54,231 nt of DNA from a virus: the IMG/VR virus record IMGVR_UViG_3300036785_000256, positions 1 to 54,231 of that record; one strand, given 5' to 3'. Below, piece after piece: positions 31,166 to 38,994 of this stretch; position 1 is the stretch's first letter, and each line of letters opens with the position of its first letter. The notes beneath the pieces were generated by a model. That model ran no database searches, was not told the DNA's origin, and worked only from the letters and a program-made list of their open reading frames with translations. The position numbers were made by a program, and so were the translations under genes.

Positions 31166-33745
31166 ATGAGCAGCAACAGCACACCGGGATGGTATGACCA
31201 GAAGGTCCCGACCACGGCGGAGTGGAACGCCAGCTATGCCGTGAAGGTGGACGCCACCAACGGCTACGCGGCTAACCTGTTCGTCGACGGGCTTCTACTC
31301 GACCACATGCCGATCGGTCCCGACGAAGCCGCCACCAAAGCCTATGTCGATCAGCAGACCGGCAGCGGCAGCGGGTTCATCCCGGAAGCCCCGATCGACA
31401 CGAGCACCTACGGGCGGCTGAACCAAACCTGGAATGCGGTGCTGCCGATTACCGGCGGATCTCTGACCGGCTCGCTGACCCTGGCCGGCGATCCCACCGC
31501 TGCGCTCATGGCGGCGACCAAGGGCTACGCCGACCTGAAGCTCGCCCTGACCGGTGGCACCTTGACCGGGCCGCTGCTCTTGGCGGCTGATCCCGTCGCC
31601 GCGATGCAGCCCGCAACCAAGCAGTACGTGGACACCAAGGCGCCGCTCGGTGGCCCTTACATGCCACTAAGCGGCGGCACCGCAACCGGTCTGATCAATG
31701 CACCCTATCTCGCCGCGACCGCCAGCCTGGGCGGAACACAGTGGGGCGCCCAGGGCGCCTACATCGGCTGGAATTACAACACCGGCACCGGATTCAACGG
31801 TGGCACCGACTTCATCAATTCGCACGGCTTAGGTTCCGGTGGCTTTGCTTGGTATGACACCGTATCAGGCAGTGGCGCGACGCCGGTCCTGCTGATGTTC
31901 ATCCGCGCCTCCACGGGCGTGCTCACGGTGAATGCGGGGGCGAATTTCGGCGGCCCGGTAGGACTTCCCGCCGATCCCTCGACCGCGCTCCAGGCCGTCA
32001 CCAAGCAGTACGTCGATAATCACGCGCCGCTCGGTGGCCCTTACCTCGCGTTGACCGGCGGGACGCTTGCCGGCGCCCTGACCCTGGCTGCTGATCCTGC
32101 CGGGGCGCTCCAGCCGGTCACCCTGCAATACTACAACGCGCACCTCCCGACAGTGCCGGTTGGGTCCAGCACGCCGCCAATCATGGACGGCGCGGCTGCG
32201 GTGGGCGTAGGCCCGACCTGGGCGCGCGCTGATCACGTTCATCCGTCCGATACCTCGCGGCTGGCCTTGACCGGTGGCACCCTGACCGGGCCGCTGATCC
32301 AGGCCGCCGATCCGGTCGCCGCGCTCGGCACCGCCACCAAGCAATACGTTGACCTCAAGGCCCCGCTGGCGTCGCCCGCCCTGACGGGCACTCCGACCGC
32401 GCCAACCGCCGTTGCGGGCACCTCCAACACGCAGATCGCCACCACCGCGTTCGTGCTGGGCTCGGTCGCCGCCAGCGGCATCACCTATGATGCCCGGGGC
32501 AATGTCGGGTTCCACTTCACCCCGCCGGCCGATGCCGCGACCTACGGGACCGCCGGCAGTTGGCTGTTCTTCTGGGGCATGACCACCGCCAACTTCGCCT
32601 CGAACCTCTACTACGACGGCACCGGGTGGCGGTATCTCACGGCAGCGGAAGGCTGGATCACGCAACAGTTGCCGGGGAGTGTGATATGGGAGCACGCACC
32701 ATCCGGTGCGGCCGGTGCAGCCGCCACCGTGACCAGCCTGATGTCGCTGAACAGCGCCGGCAACCTGAGCGCGACGGGAACCATCACCGCCGCCAGCACC
32801 GTCTCCGGCTCCAACATCCATACCGGCGGCACCTCCGACGCCGGCTACATCCATTCCACCGGCAACATCCAGGCTGACGGCGCGTTTACTGGCGGTTCGG
32901 TCTCCGTCACCGGTAATGTCGTCTCGACCCAGAACTCCCTGATCGGCGCCTGGATACACTCCACCGGGAGCATCCAGATCGACACCAGCGCGACCATCAA
33001 CAACGACTGCTCCGTCGGCGGCCGGGTCTATTGCGGCAGCATCATGAACCAAGGCGGCGTGATGTATGTCGCCGGCAACTATGCCTACTACTTCAATCGC
33101 AACAGCGGCAACGGTGTCTGGCAGATCGTCGACAACAATAACCTGATTCTCTCGGTTGATCCCGGCGGCAACACCAATGTTTCCGGCACCATTCAGGCCA
33201 CCGGGTTTTATATGCGGCAGGACAATTCCTTTTGGTTCGGCTACGGCGGCAACGGCAAGCTGTTCCAGTTCCAGGGCGGCTGGTATTGGGAATGGTTTTC
33301 TGCCAACGGCTTTCTCCGTTGGATCGCAGGGAGCAGCGAATTTCTCTACATGATGCCGGGCTCATGGGTCATCAGCAATTCAAACGGCCCGATGGGCGGC
33401 CATGGCCCCTACCAGGATTATTCCGATGAACGGATCAAGGAGGACGTCCAGCCCGCCGGGGTGGGCCTGCCCGAGATCCTCGCGATCGAACCGATCCGCT
33501 ACATACGCCTGAACGGCGCCAACAAGGAAGCCCGACGGTATGAGATCGGCTTCTCCGCGCAGCAGTTGCGGACCGTGATCCCGGAGGCGGTGTCGGTGTT
33601 CGGCATCACCATGCCGGACGGACGGGACAGCACGGAGCACGAAGACCCGCCGCTGGGCGTCGCCACCACGCCGGTCGTCGCGGCACTGGTGAACGCGATG
33701 CAGACAATTGCCGCGCGGCTGGACGCTCTTGAGAGCAAACACTGA
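31166..33745 (+). CDS. tail fibre 5 with canonical S74 chaperone domain
   Basis: 859 residues. The N-terminal anchor (TPGWYDQKVPTTAEWNASYA, VKVDATNGYAANLFVDGLLL) is closely related to fibre 2. Six or so LAADPxxALxAATKxYVD units follow, then a long Gly/Asn/Thr-rich region. The C-terminus is an S74 domain with canonical Ser753 in Y-S-D-E-R-I-K-E-D-V, then YEIGFSAQQLRTVIPEAVSV and a C-terminal helix. Known S74 domains fold the trimer and then cut themselves off. This looks like the intact long side fibre. Confidence 0.85.
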   Translation: MSSNSTPGWYDQKVPTTAEWNASYAVKVDATNGYAANLFVDGLLLDHMPIGPDEAATKAYVDQQTGSGSGFIPEAPIDTSTYGRLNQTWNAVLPITGGSLTGSLTLAGDPTAALMAATKGYADLKLALTGGTLTGPLLLAADPVAAMQPATKQYVDTKAPLGGPYMPLSGGTATGLINAPYLAATASLGGTQWGAQGAYIGWNYNTGTGFNGGTDFINSHGLGSGGFAWYDTVSGSGATPVLLMFIRASTGVLTVNAGANFGGPVGLPADPSTALQAVTKQYVDNHAPLGGPYLALTGGTLAGALTLAADPAGALQPVTLQYYNAHLPTVPVGSSTPPIMDGAAAVGVGPTWARADHVHPSDTSRLALTGGTLTGPLIQAADPVAALGTATKQYVDLKAPLASPALTGTPTAPTAVAGTSNTQIATTAFVLGSVAASGITYDARGNVGFHFTPPADAATYGTAGSWLFFWGMTTANFASNLYYDGTGWRYLTAAEGWITQQLPGSVIWEHAPSGAAGAAATVTSLMSLNSAGNLSATGTITAASTVSGSNIHTGGTSDAGYIHSTGNIQADGAFTGGSVSVTGNVVSTQNSLIGAWIHSTGSIQIDTSATINNDCSVGGRVYCGSIMNQGGVMYVAGNYAYYFNRNSGNGVWQIVDNNNLILSVDPGGNTNVSGTIQATGFYMRQDNSFWFGYGGNGKLFQFQGGWYWEWFSANGFLRWIAGSSEFLYMMPGSWVISNSNGPMGGHGPYQDYSDERIKEDVQPAGVGLPEILAIEPIRYIRLNGANKEARRYEIGFSAQQLRTVIPEAVSVFGITMPDGRDSTEHEDPPLGVATTPVVAALVNAMQTIAARLDALESKH

Positions 33746-33757
33746 AAAGGAACCAAC

Positions 33758-34027
33758 ATGTCACAGTCAATCGATCCCAACCTCCAGGTCACCATCACCC
33801 TCGCGGCCGGGGAGTGGAACGTGGTGCTCGCGGCTCTGGACGAGGCACCGATGCCGAAGCGGATCTCGGCGCCGCTGGCCGGCAAGATCATCGGCGTGGT
33901 GACCCAGACCGCCCAGCATATCGGCCCGGAGGAAGCCGAACTCATGCGTCCGCCCGGGCGTCGGCCGCTGCCGGAAGGTCTGCGCGGCAACAACGGCGCT
34001 GACGGCGACGGCCGCGCGGCACGCTGA
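33758..34027 (+). CDS. small hypothetical protein of fibre region
   Basis: 89 residues, AAGGAA upstream. Residues 1-60 (LQVTITLAAGEWNVVLAALD, KRISAPLAGKIIGVVTQTAQ) look globular; residues 63-89 are Pro/Arg/Gly-rich and probably disordered. I do not recognise a family. It may assist the fibres. Its last base is shared with the next ATG. Confidence 0.6.
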   Translation: MSQSIDPNLQVTITLAAGEWNVVLAALDEAPMPKRISAPLAGKIIGVVTQTAQHIGPEEAELMRPPGRRPLPEGLRGNNGADGDGRAAR

Positions 34028-34293
34028 TGTCCGGCGCCAATACCAGCCCTGGCTGGGTGCAGGGCGACATCCCCGACAATGCCGAGTGGAACCTCGAGTT
34101 CGCCAACAAGGTGGATGCTGCCAACGGCTACGCGGTTGGCCTGACGCTCGACACCCCGACCATCAGCGGCCCGGTCGTCCTGACTGACACGCTGACCTTG
34201 GCCGGCGACCCCACCGATGACCTGATGGCAGCCACCAAGCAATACGTGGACGCCGCCATTGCTGCTGCGATTGCGGCGCTAATGACGGCGTGA
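34027..34293 (+). CDS. mini-fibre: isolated anchor module
   Basis: 88 residues that match only the first part of fibres 2 and 5: SPGWVQGDIPDNAEWNLEFA, NKVDAANGYAVGLTLDTPTI, a D-T-L-T-L-A-G-D-P segment, DLMAATKQYVDAAIAAAIAA. It has no shaft or tip. It is either a remnant of a lost sixth fibre or a functional plug that fills fibre sites on the baseplate. Confidence 0.7.
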   Translation: MSGANTSPGWVQGDIPDNAEWNLEFANKVDAANGYAVGLTLDTPTISGPVVLTDTLTLAGDPTDDLMAATKQYVDAAIAAAIAALMTA

Positions 34294-34297
34294 CGAT

Positions 34298-34540
34298 GTG
34301 CGCTTTCCCCGCGATATCGACATCCGGAGCGGCGCGTTCTGCCTGTTCGCCTTCGTGGTGGTCACCACCTTCGGCCTGCTGGGGGTGATCGGCATCTCCT
34401 GCCGGGTGATGGGCAACCAGGGGTCCTGCTTCTCGCCCGAGGCGATCAGCACGATCCGGGCCTGGGTGGAGAACATGATCGCGGTGCTGCTGGCACTTAT
34501 GGCAGGCTCACGGTCGCCACCACCGGGACCACCGCCATGA
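34298..34540 (+). CDS. putative holin-like two-TM protein
   Basis: 80 residues from GTG 34298. Two hydrophobic helices at about 13-35 (AFCLFAFVVVTTFGLLGVIG) and 56-70 (MIAVLLALMAG), a short loop with two cysteines (CRVMGNQGSC), and a Pro-rich end. Size, topology and the place directly before the probable lysis enzyme, with ATGA overlap, suggest a holin. No family signature is evident, so this rests on context. Confidence 0.5.
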   Translation: MRFPRDIDIRSGAFCLFAFVVVTTFGLLGVIGISCRVMGNQGSCFSPEAISTIRAWVENMIAVLLALMAGSRSPPPGPPP

Positions 34541-34920
34541 GCTTCATCATCCACGAGCCCGAGCAGTATGTCGGCCGGGTGATCGCCAACGGGCATTGCG
34601 TGCGCTTCCTCCAGGAAGCCGGGCGGCTGCCCCACACCAGCCAGTGGCGGCGCGGCGCGCGGGTCAAGAACCTCTCGCTCGCCCGAGGGACCTGCATCGC
34701 CACCTTCGACGCGGACGGGCTGTACGCCAACGACACGGCCGGCGCGAGCCATGCGGCGGTGTTCCTCGACCAAGTGAGCGACGGGCTGGTGGTGTATGAT
34801 TGCTGGGTGGACCAGCCGGTGGCGCAGCGCACGATCCGGTTCAAGGGCGGCAGGGATAAGCCGGTGAACGACGGCGACCAGTATCACGTGATTGAAGTGG
34901 CTGCGCCCGAGCGGTTCTGA
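34537..34920 (+). CDS. CHAP/NlpC-like lysis protein (BPSL0067 family)
   Basis: 127 residues. Pattern of the BPSL0067 family: YVGRVIANGHCVRFLQEAG with candidate catalytic Cys21, QWRRGARVKNLSLARGTCIA, TFDADGLY, S-H-A-A-V-F-L-D with candidate His72, then RTIRFKGGRDKPVNDGDQYH. These resemble Cys-His amidases and peptidases of the CHAP/NlpC fold. No signal peptide. As the last gene before the terminator and behind a holin-like gene it is the best endolysin candidate. Confidence 0.7.
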   Translation: MSFIIHEPEQYVGRVIANGHCVRFLQEAGRLPHTSQWRRGARVKNLSLARGTCIATFDADGLYANDTAGASHAAVFLDQVSDGLVVYDCWVDQPVAQRTIRFKGGRDKPVNDGDQYHVIEVAAPERF

Positions 34921-34982
34921 TAGACTGGTCGTCCGGCTGCGGCCACCTCATCCTGGCCGTTCAGCCACCCCGAGATTACCTA

Positions 34983-35015
34983 GCGCCGCCCCTCCCAACG
35001 GGGCGGCGCTTTTTT
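34983..35015 (+). terminator. strong intrinsic terminator of the late operon
   Basis: GCGCCGCCCC (34983-34992), 7-nt loop, GGGGCGGCGC (35000-35009), then six T (35010-35015). It ends the rightward structural operon just before the converging leftward block. The T-run exists only for the plus strand. The stretch 34921-34982 shows nothing else. Confidence 0.9.
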
Positions 35016-35018
35016 GAT

Positions 35019-35447
35019 TCAGAGCGCGTGCGGGCGCAACGGGACCTGCCAATCGGCCAGGGCGTGCAGCACCTCGGTCACGGAGTAGCAGATGGCGATC
35101 TGCATCCCGGCATCCATCAGCTTGATGAACATCTCGCGCTGACCCTCGATGTGTCGAAGCTGGCCGCGCCGGTTCCGGATGGTGCGGGAGATCGACAGGG
35201 TCTCGCCGCGCTTCTTGAGTTCGATCCCGTAGGCCGTCCGGTGCCACACCAGGATGTCCGGGATGCCGCGTTTGAGGCCCATCCGATACAGCTTGACGGC
35301 GAACTGAGGCGGCAGGGGCACCGAGCCGGCCGGGAAGGTCGTCCAGACGGCTGGCGGGAGTAGCAGGTGGTCGAGGGCCTTCGCCACGGCCTCGTGCAGC
35401 GCGGTCTCCGGTGCGATCGGCTCGGTGAGGCGGAAGCGGGCGGGCAT
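35019..35447 (-). CDS. VRR-NUC family nuclease
   Basis: 142 residues, minus strand, last gene of the leftward block. It carries the VRR-NUC (PF08774) pattern: basic YRMGLKRGIPDILVWH with Asp of the PD motif, then A-Y-G-I-E-L-K-K with the E-x-K residues, and a helical GQREMFIKLMDAGMQIAICY. Known members are PD-(D/E)XK nucleases acting on branched DNA. Phage homologues may resolve replication or packaging junctions. Confidence 0.8.
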   Translation of the reverse strand: MPARFRLTEPIAPETALHEAVAKALDHLLLPPAVWTTFPAGSVPLPPQFAVKLYRMGLKRGIPDILVWHRTAYGIELKKRGETLSISRTIRNRRGQLRHIEGQREMFIKLMDAGMQIAICYSVTEVLHALADWQVPLRPHAL

Positions 35448-35450
35448 CCG

Positions 35451-36119
35451 CTAATGATGCGGCGTCAGCTTCTGCCGGGCCACCATCGCGCGCAGGGCCA
35501 CGTCCGCGTCCCGTTGGGCTTGTGGCTGCGGCTGCACCGCCAGCGCCGCGTACGGCGCTGTGGTGGCTGTGGCGGCTGGCTGGGCGACCTCTGGCTTCGG
35601 TGCCAGGACCTCGGTCCGGGCCGGCTGCGGCGGGTTCATGGAGGGGTCATACCGAACCGAGAAAACGGCGACGCCAAAGAGCACGATCACGATCGCCACC
35701 GTGACGCCGAGACCGATGGCGATCCGGGACATCCAGTCGGTCCAGTCGAGTGCCGCCGCCGCTGGCGCGGACGGTGACGGTGACGGTGGGACGAATTCGA
35801 TTCCGAACATCTTGGTCAGATCGGTGTCCGGCGCCAGACGCTTGGCTGGCGCTGCCCACGCGCCAGCCATCGCCTTCGCTATTAACTCAGCATGAAGGTC
35901 GGCCTGGGCCTGGGCCTGTTTCCTGACGGCGGCCCGAAGCAGAAACGGCTTGGCCAGCATGAAGACGAAGAACAGGCCGAAGCCGAATATCAGCGCTTGC
36001 GGCGCGTAGGGGCCGAACATCCAGGCAGCGCCGAGCACCAGGAGCACGGGAACGAACAGCGCGCGCGCCAGAACGATGACGCATACGGCCAGGATAATGC
36101 CACCAGCGATGATGATCAT
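35451..36119 (-). CDS. three-TM membrane protein
   Basis: 222 residues from ATG 36119, which overlaps the previous stop (ATGA). Hydrophobic segments lie at about 2-25 and 26-58 (IIIAGGIILAVCVIVLARAL, LVLGAAWMFGPYAPQALIFG), and a third near 135-158 (RIAIGLGVTVAIVIVLFGVA). Between and after them are Ala/Gln- and Pro-rich soluble stretches. Not recognised. A superinfection-exclusion or envelope role is plausible for a membrane protein in this block, without direct evidence. Confidence 0.7.
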   Translation of the reverse strand: MIIIAGGIILAVCVIVLARALFVPVLLVLGAAWMFGPYAPQALIFGFGLFFVFMLAKPFLLRAAVRKQAQAQADLHAELIAKAMAGAWAAPAKRLAPDTDLTKMFGIEFVPPSPSPSAPAAAALDWTDWMSRIAIGLGVTVAIVIVLFGVAVFSVRYDPSMNPPQPARTEVLAPKPEVAQPAATATTAPYAALAVQPQPQAQRDADVALRAMVARQKLTPHH

Positions 36120-36571
36120 GGGATTGCCACGCAGTAATCGCCACCGGTCCAACTACCGATGTTGGCGATGCATGCAAACACGTGCCCCTGCGGATCGATG
36201 AAAGAGGTGTTAACGGTGCCACCGAGCACATCAGGGGAGCCGATCATTCTCCAGCCCGGCTGCATCGCATACGGGTAGATGGTCTTTGACCCATACTTGA
36301 ATGATCCCGCTGGCGCGACAGGCTTAGCGGCCGGAGGGCACATCGCACCGGTATCGCCGCAGGGCGTCCAGCCAGCCCGCTGCATGGCCTGTGTGCAGGC
36401 GGCCACCGTGGTTGTAGTAGGCCCGACCGGGCAGGCGGTGGTGAGCGGCGCGGTGACCGGGCCGGTATAGGTCCGGTCGCTGACCTGGGCGTGCGCGCCG
36501 CCGGCAAGCAGCGTGGCTGCGACCAGGGCGTGGGCGGCGAGCGAGACGAGCAGCTTGGCGGAGAAGGTCAT
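36116..36571 (-). CDS. exported protein with signal peptide
   Basis: 151 residues from ATG 36571, with GAGG about 9 nt upstream. Residues 1-28 are a signal peptide (M-T-F-S-A-K-L-L-V-S-L ... LLAGGAHAQ). The mature part has six cysteines (for example GWTPCGDTGAMCPPAA, HVFACIANIGSWTGGDYC), compatible with disulfides in the periplasm. No family recognised. Transcribed from the operator-bearing promoter at 36606-36634, probably with the downstream membrane protein and nuclease genes. Confidence 0.7.
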   Translation of the reverse strand: MTFSAKLLVSLAAHALVAATLLAGGAHAQVSDRTYTGPVTAPLTTACPVGPTTTTVAACTQAMQRAGWTPCGDTGAMCPPAAKPVAPAGSFKYGSKTIYPYAMQPGWRMIGSPDVLGGTVNTSFIDPQGHVFACIANIGSWTGGDYCVAIP

Positions 36572-36605
36572 CGGGGGTGTCCTCGTGTGGGTTTCTCTAC
36601 GCCCA

Positions 36606-36634
36606 CATATAGGACACGTTGTCCTATTACGCAA
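36606..36634 (-). promoter_or_regulatory. promoter P1 with operator in spacer
   Basis: Minus strand: -35 TTGCGT (36629-36634), 17-bp spacer, -10 TATATG (36606-36611). Inside the spacer and edge is a perfect dyad ATAGGACA-CGT-TGTCCTAT (plus-strand 36609-36627). A second dyad TGTGGG...CCCACA (36586-36607) overlaps the -10 and start site. It drives the gene at 36571. Confidence 0.75.
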
Positions 36635-36658
36635 GGGAATTCGTGTAGGCCAGACAGC

Positions 36659-36686
36659 AAAAAGGGCACCACTCGCCGTGGTGCCC
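36659..36686 (-). terminator. intrinsic terminator, leftward
   Basis: Read on the minus strand, GGGCACCAC and GTGGTGCCC (36664-36672 and 36678-36686) form a perfect 9-bp stem with a 5-nt loop, followed by five T (36659-36663). It ends the transcript of the lipoprotein gene before promoter P1. Confidence 0.85.
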
Positions 36687-36704
36687 TGTCAGCTTCGTTC
36701 CAGG

Positions 36705-37106
36705 TTAGCGGGCGGCGGCCGGTGCCAGGACCATCGGCGCCCCGCTGGCCACCAACGGCTGCTGGGTGCAGCGCTGCGCTGACAGTGCCGCAAGGTACTG
36801 GTCGCGCGACTCCAGGGCGTGCCGGTCCTTCCCGGCGCCATCTTGGAAGTCCATGAGGAACAGCGCCGGCCAGAACAGCACCGCGCCGACCACGCCAGCC
36901 GCGACGTTCTGCCCGCGCTTGCCGTCTTCCTCTTTCGAGAGGTCGGCTTCGCGGGTCGAGTTGCCGGCGATCTCGGCAGTTAGTGCGGCGCAGTCCTTGG
37001 CCGCGTCCATCGGCTGGACCACGGCGATCTGCTGCGGCGGTCGTCCGGCGCAGGCGGAGATGGTGAGTGTAGCCGCCAACAGGGCGGGCAAGATTCTGTG
37101 GGTCAT
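36705..37106 (-). CDS. putative lipoprotein
   Basis: 133 residues from ATG 37106, AAGGACA upstream. The N-terminus is a lipoprotein signal (THRILPALLAATLTISAC, lipobox T-I-S-A-C with Cys19). The middle is charged (STREADLSKEEDGKRGQNVA) and precedes a hydrophobic stretch (VGAVLFWPALFLMDF). It would be anchored in the inner or outer membrane. Prophage lipoproteins often block superinfection; that role is only suggested. It has its own promoter P2 and terminator. Confidence 0.7.
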   Translation of the reverse strand: MTHRILPALLAATLTISACAGRPPQQIAVVQPMDAAKDCAALTAEIAGNSTREADLSKEEDGKRGQNVAAGVVGAVLFWPALFLMDFQDGAGKDRHALESRDQYLAALSAQRCTQQPLVASGAPMVLAPAAAR

Positions 37107-37139
37107 CGGTGTGTCCTTGGTGTGGGTTTCAACAACCCA

Positions 37140-37168
37140 CATATAGGACACGGTGTCCTATTTCGCAA
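37140..37168 (-). promoter_or_regulatory. promoter P2 with operator in spacer
   Basis: -35 TTGCGA (37163-37168), 17-bp spacer, -10 TATATG (37140-37145). The operator ATAGGACA-CGG-TGTCCTAT lies at 37143-37161, perfect 8-bp arms. The stop codon of the upstream gene (37158) lies inside it. A second dyad TGTGGGTT-5-AACCCACA (37121-37141) covers the start site. Confidence 0.75.
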
Positions 37169-37385
37169 GAGAATTCGTGAAGGCCAGCACCGGTTTCATG
37201 TCCCCGTCGTCCCAGTAGAGCGCGCCGGTCTCGCCCACCCGACAGGTCGGGCCGACCATGAAGACCGACTCCTTGTAGGGTGCCTTGACGATCTCTGGCA
37301 GCTTGGCGAGTGCCGCCTCGCGGGCTTCATGGATGTTCTCGCCTTCGCCCCAGGCGAGCGGGAGGATGCAGATGTAACGGTTCAT
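37158..37385 (-). CDS. small hypothetical protein
   Basis: 75 residues, start ATG 37385 with AAGGAC upstream. Soluble alpha/beta-looking: N-R-Y-I-C-I-L-P-L-A-W-G-E, NIHEAREAALAKLPEIVKAP, VFMVGPTCRVGETGALYWDD. Not recognised. Its end runs into promoter P2. Confidence 0.65.
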   Translation of the reverse strand: MNRYICILPLAWGEGENIHEAREAALAKLPEIVKAPYKESVFMVGPTCRVGETGALYWDDGDMKPVLAFTNSLAK

Positions 37386-37416
37386 GGTGTGGTCCTTGTG
37401 GTTGAAATGCAGTCAT

Positions 37417-37495
37417 CCCCGCCAGATCGCTCTGGCGGGGACTTCGGGGCTGGTTCGTCATGGCTTTCGCTGGAATTTTGGCCCCTAACTTTTAC
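37417..37495 (-). ncRNA. hairpin element, copy B (30-nt loop plus tight hairpin)
   Basis: On the minus strand, GTAAAAGT (37488-37495) overlaps the DUF932 stop codon. Then comes GGGGC (37481-37485) pairing with GCCCC (37446-37450) around exactly 30 nt, a loop starting CA with GCCA at 17-20. A tight 10-bp hairpin CCCCGCCAGA/TCTGGCGGGG (37417-37440) follows. It lies between two leftward genes, filling the 37386-37491 gap. Confidence 0.55.
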
Positions 37496-38601
37496 GCCGC
37501 GATGGCGAGCACCTCGCCCTTCCCTGACGCCGTGGCGATCTCCCGCCACTGGGACTGAGGGAGATCGATGATGGTGCCGCCTAGCCGCTCGAACGCGCTC
37601 GCACGGTCATAGTCGGCGATGTCCTCCGCCGTGCGGGTCACGGCATTGAACAGCCCCATGCGGGTCAGGTCACCGCCCTTGATCAGATTCGCGAGCACCG
37701 AGCCCCGCTCACCATCGTTGAGGGTGAACTTCCGCGCGGCGAATTCCACCACCTTGACCGGATCTGCCTCGATCGGCTGCTCTGCCGTCACCGCGATCCT
37801 GGCAAGCTGCGCCTCAAACTTGGCTTCGTCGAAGGCACCGCGCACCACGTCGCCGACCTGGGCGAAGATGGCGTCGTTGGTCAGTCGGCGGGTCTCGTCC
37901 GACAGAAGGTGCATAATATCGTCACCCATGAGCTTCGTCCCGGTGTGGCGGCGCTTCATGCTCGCCTGGGAGAATACCGCGAGATTGGTGCAGGCACGGG
38001 TCCACACGCCTGTCTCCACAGAAAGCTGACCGAAGCCGACCTCGGAGTTCGACAGCACCAGCGCAGGCACACACGTGTCGAAAATCGTATGCGAGCCGTC
38101 GCCCATCTTGCGGCCGGTGGGGATGTCGCGGTTGATCGAGTGGTCAACGCACTTGATGTAGAGCCGACGCTCGGTCAGTTCGCAGCTAATGATCTCGAGC
38201 TTCAGGTCCATCAGCACCGGCAGCGCCGCTTCGGCGAGGTCGATATTCTCGAGCGGGCGAAAGCTGTCAGAGAGGAACGCGCGGGCGGTGCCGTCCATGG
38301 TGCGGACGAGGCGCTTGGCGTTGGCGGCCTGCATCCACGTGTTGACGTTCATGGCCAGCAGGCCCGGCTGGTCGCTGCGCATCCGGTCGTAATAGGCCGC
38401 CGGGATGCCGGCGAACGCGCCGATCTGGTTGTGGGCGATCTCGTTGACGCTAAAGCCGTCATTGCCGACCCGCAGACGGGGCGCGCGGTCTTCGGCCTGA
38501 TACATGCTGATCGCGTTGGTGGGCGCGACCATGTCGCGTTTGGCGTTAGCCTGCCGCTCGATCTCGGCCGCAAGCTCGGTGAGGGTCTTACCGGTTTTCA
38601 T
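37492..38601 (-). CDS. DUF932 phage/plasmid protein
   Basis: 369 residues from ATG 38601 (ATGA overlap with the small gene upstream). It matches DUF932 (PF06067): FSVNEIAHNQIGAFAGIPAA, Y-Y-D-R-M, RTMDGTARAFLSDSFRPLEN, RLYIKCVDHSI, CVPALVLSNSEVGFGQLSVE, W-T-R-A-C-T-N-L, R-R-H-T-G. Widespread on phages and plasmids with no firm biochemical role. The largest gene of the leftward block. Confidence 0.85.
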   Translation of the reverse strand: MKTGKTLTELAAEIERQANAKRDMVAPTNAISMYQAEDRAPRLRVGNDGFSVNEIAHNQIGAFAGIPAAYYDRMRSDQPGLLAMNVNTWMQAANAKRLVRTMDGTARAFLSDSFRPLENIDLAEAALPVLMDLKLEIISCELTERRLYIKCVDHSINRDIPTGRKMGDGSHTIFDTCVPALVLSNSEVGFGQLSVETGVWTRACTNLAVFSQASMKRRHTGTKLMGDDIMHLLSDETRRLTNDAIFAQVGDVVRGAFDEAKFEAQLARIAVTAEQPIEADPVKVVEFAARKFTLNDGERGSVLANLIKGGDLTRMGLFNAVTRTAEDIADYDRASAFERLGGTIIDLPQSQWREIATASGKGEVLAIAA

Positions 38602-38750
38602 GTGTGTGTTTCCTTGGGTGCGGGTTGTGTGGTCTGCTTCGTGTTGATCCAGCCCATCTTCCAGCAATGCGGCTTGGCGAGGTTAAATGCCTCGCCTTTC
38701 TTGTAGGCTGCCGCGCCCTGCCGGTAATCGATGTAATCCTGCTTGGTCAT
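38598..38750 (-). CDS. short protein upstream of DUF932
   Basis: 50 residues from ATG 38750: TKQDYIDYRQGAAAYKKGEA, FNLAKPHCWKMGWINTKQ, ending ATGA-coupled to DUF932. The predicted start of transcription from P3 is only about 3 nt upstream of the ATG, so the message has almost no leader. The composition is plausible and there is no competing frame. Function unknown. Confidence 0.6.
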   Translation of the reverse strand: MTKQDYIDYRQGAAAYKKGEAFNLAKPHCWKMGWINTKQTTQPAPKETHT

Positions 38751-38759
38751 CACCCGACC

Positions 38760-38788
38760 TACATAGGACAACGTGTCCTGTCCGTCAA
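38760..38788 (-). promoter_or_regulatory. promoter P3 with operator in spacer
   Basis: -35 TTGACG (38783-38788), 17-bp spacer, -10 TATGTA (38760-38765). The operator ATAGGACA-ACG-TGTCCTGT lies at 38763-38781 (7 of 8 arm positions). The -35 overlaps the end of the HicA-like gene. It drives the 50-residue gene and DUF932. Confidence 0.72.
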
Positions 38789-38994
38789 GATGTTTTTCTC
38801 CCCTTGCCGGCTTTAATCGAGCGGCGCATTGTGGCTCGCACGTTCTTCATCACGCGGTGTTCGTCGGAAGGCGTGGCGCCGGAATATACCGGATAGGCGG
38901 CATCAGGGTGGCGGAACACCACGTGCCCGCCGGGTCCGACCGCGCCGGTCCAGCCATCTTTACTCAACTCGCGGATCATCTTGTTGGTGGACAT
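38785..38994 (-). CDS. HicA-like small protein (orphan)
   Basis: 69 residues, AAGGAG 8 nt upstream. It resembles the HicA/YcfA double-stranded RNA-binding-like fold: N-K-M-I-R-E-L-S-K-D-G-W, then G-P-G-G-H-V-V-F-R-H-P with candidate catalytic His24, and a basic C-terminus (VRATMRRSIKAGKGRK). Known HicA toxins are mRNA interferases paired with HicB. No HicB-like gene is adjacent, so it may be a domesticated RNA-binding protein. Confidence 0.55.
   Translation of the reverse strand: MSTNKMIRELSKDGWTGAVGPGGHVVFRHPDAAYPVYSGATPSDEHRVMKNVRATMRRSIKAGKGRKTS

Noticed and set aside
37417-37440. 10-bp hairpin CCCCGCCAGA/TCTGGCGGGG as an intrinsic terminator
   Set aside because: No T-run follows on either strand; it is treated as part of element copy B.
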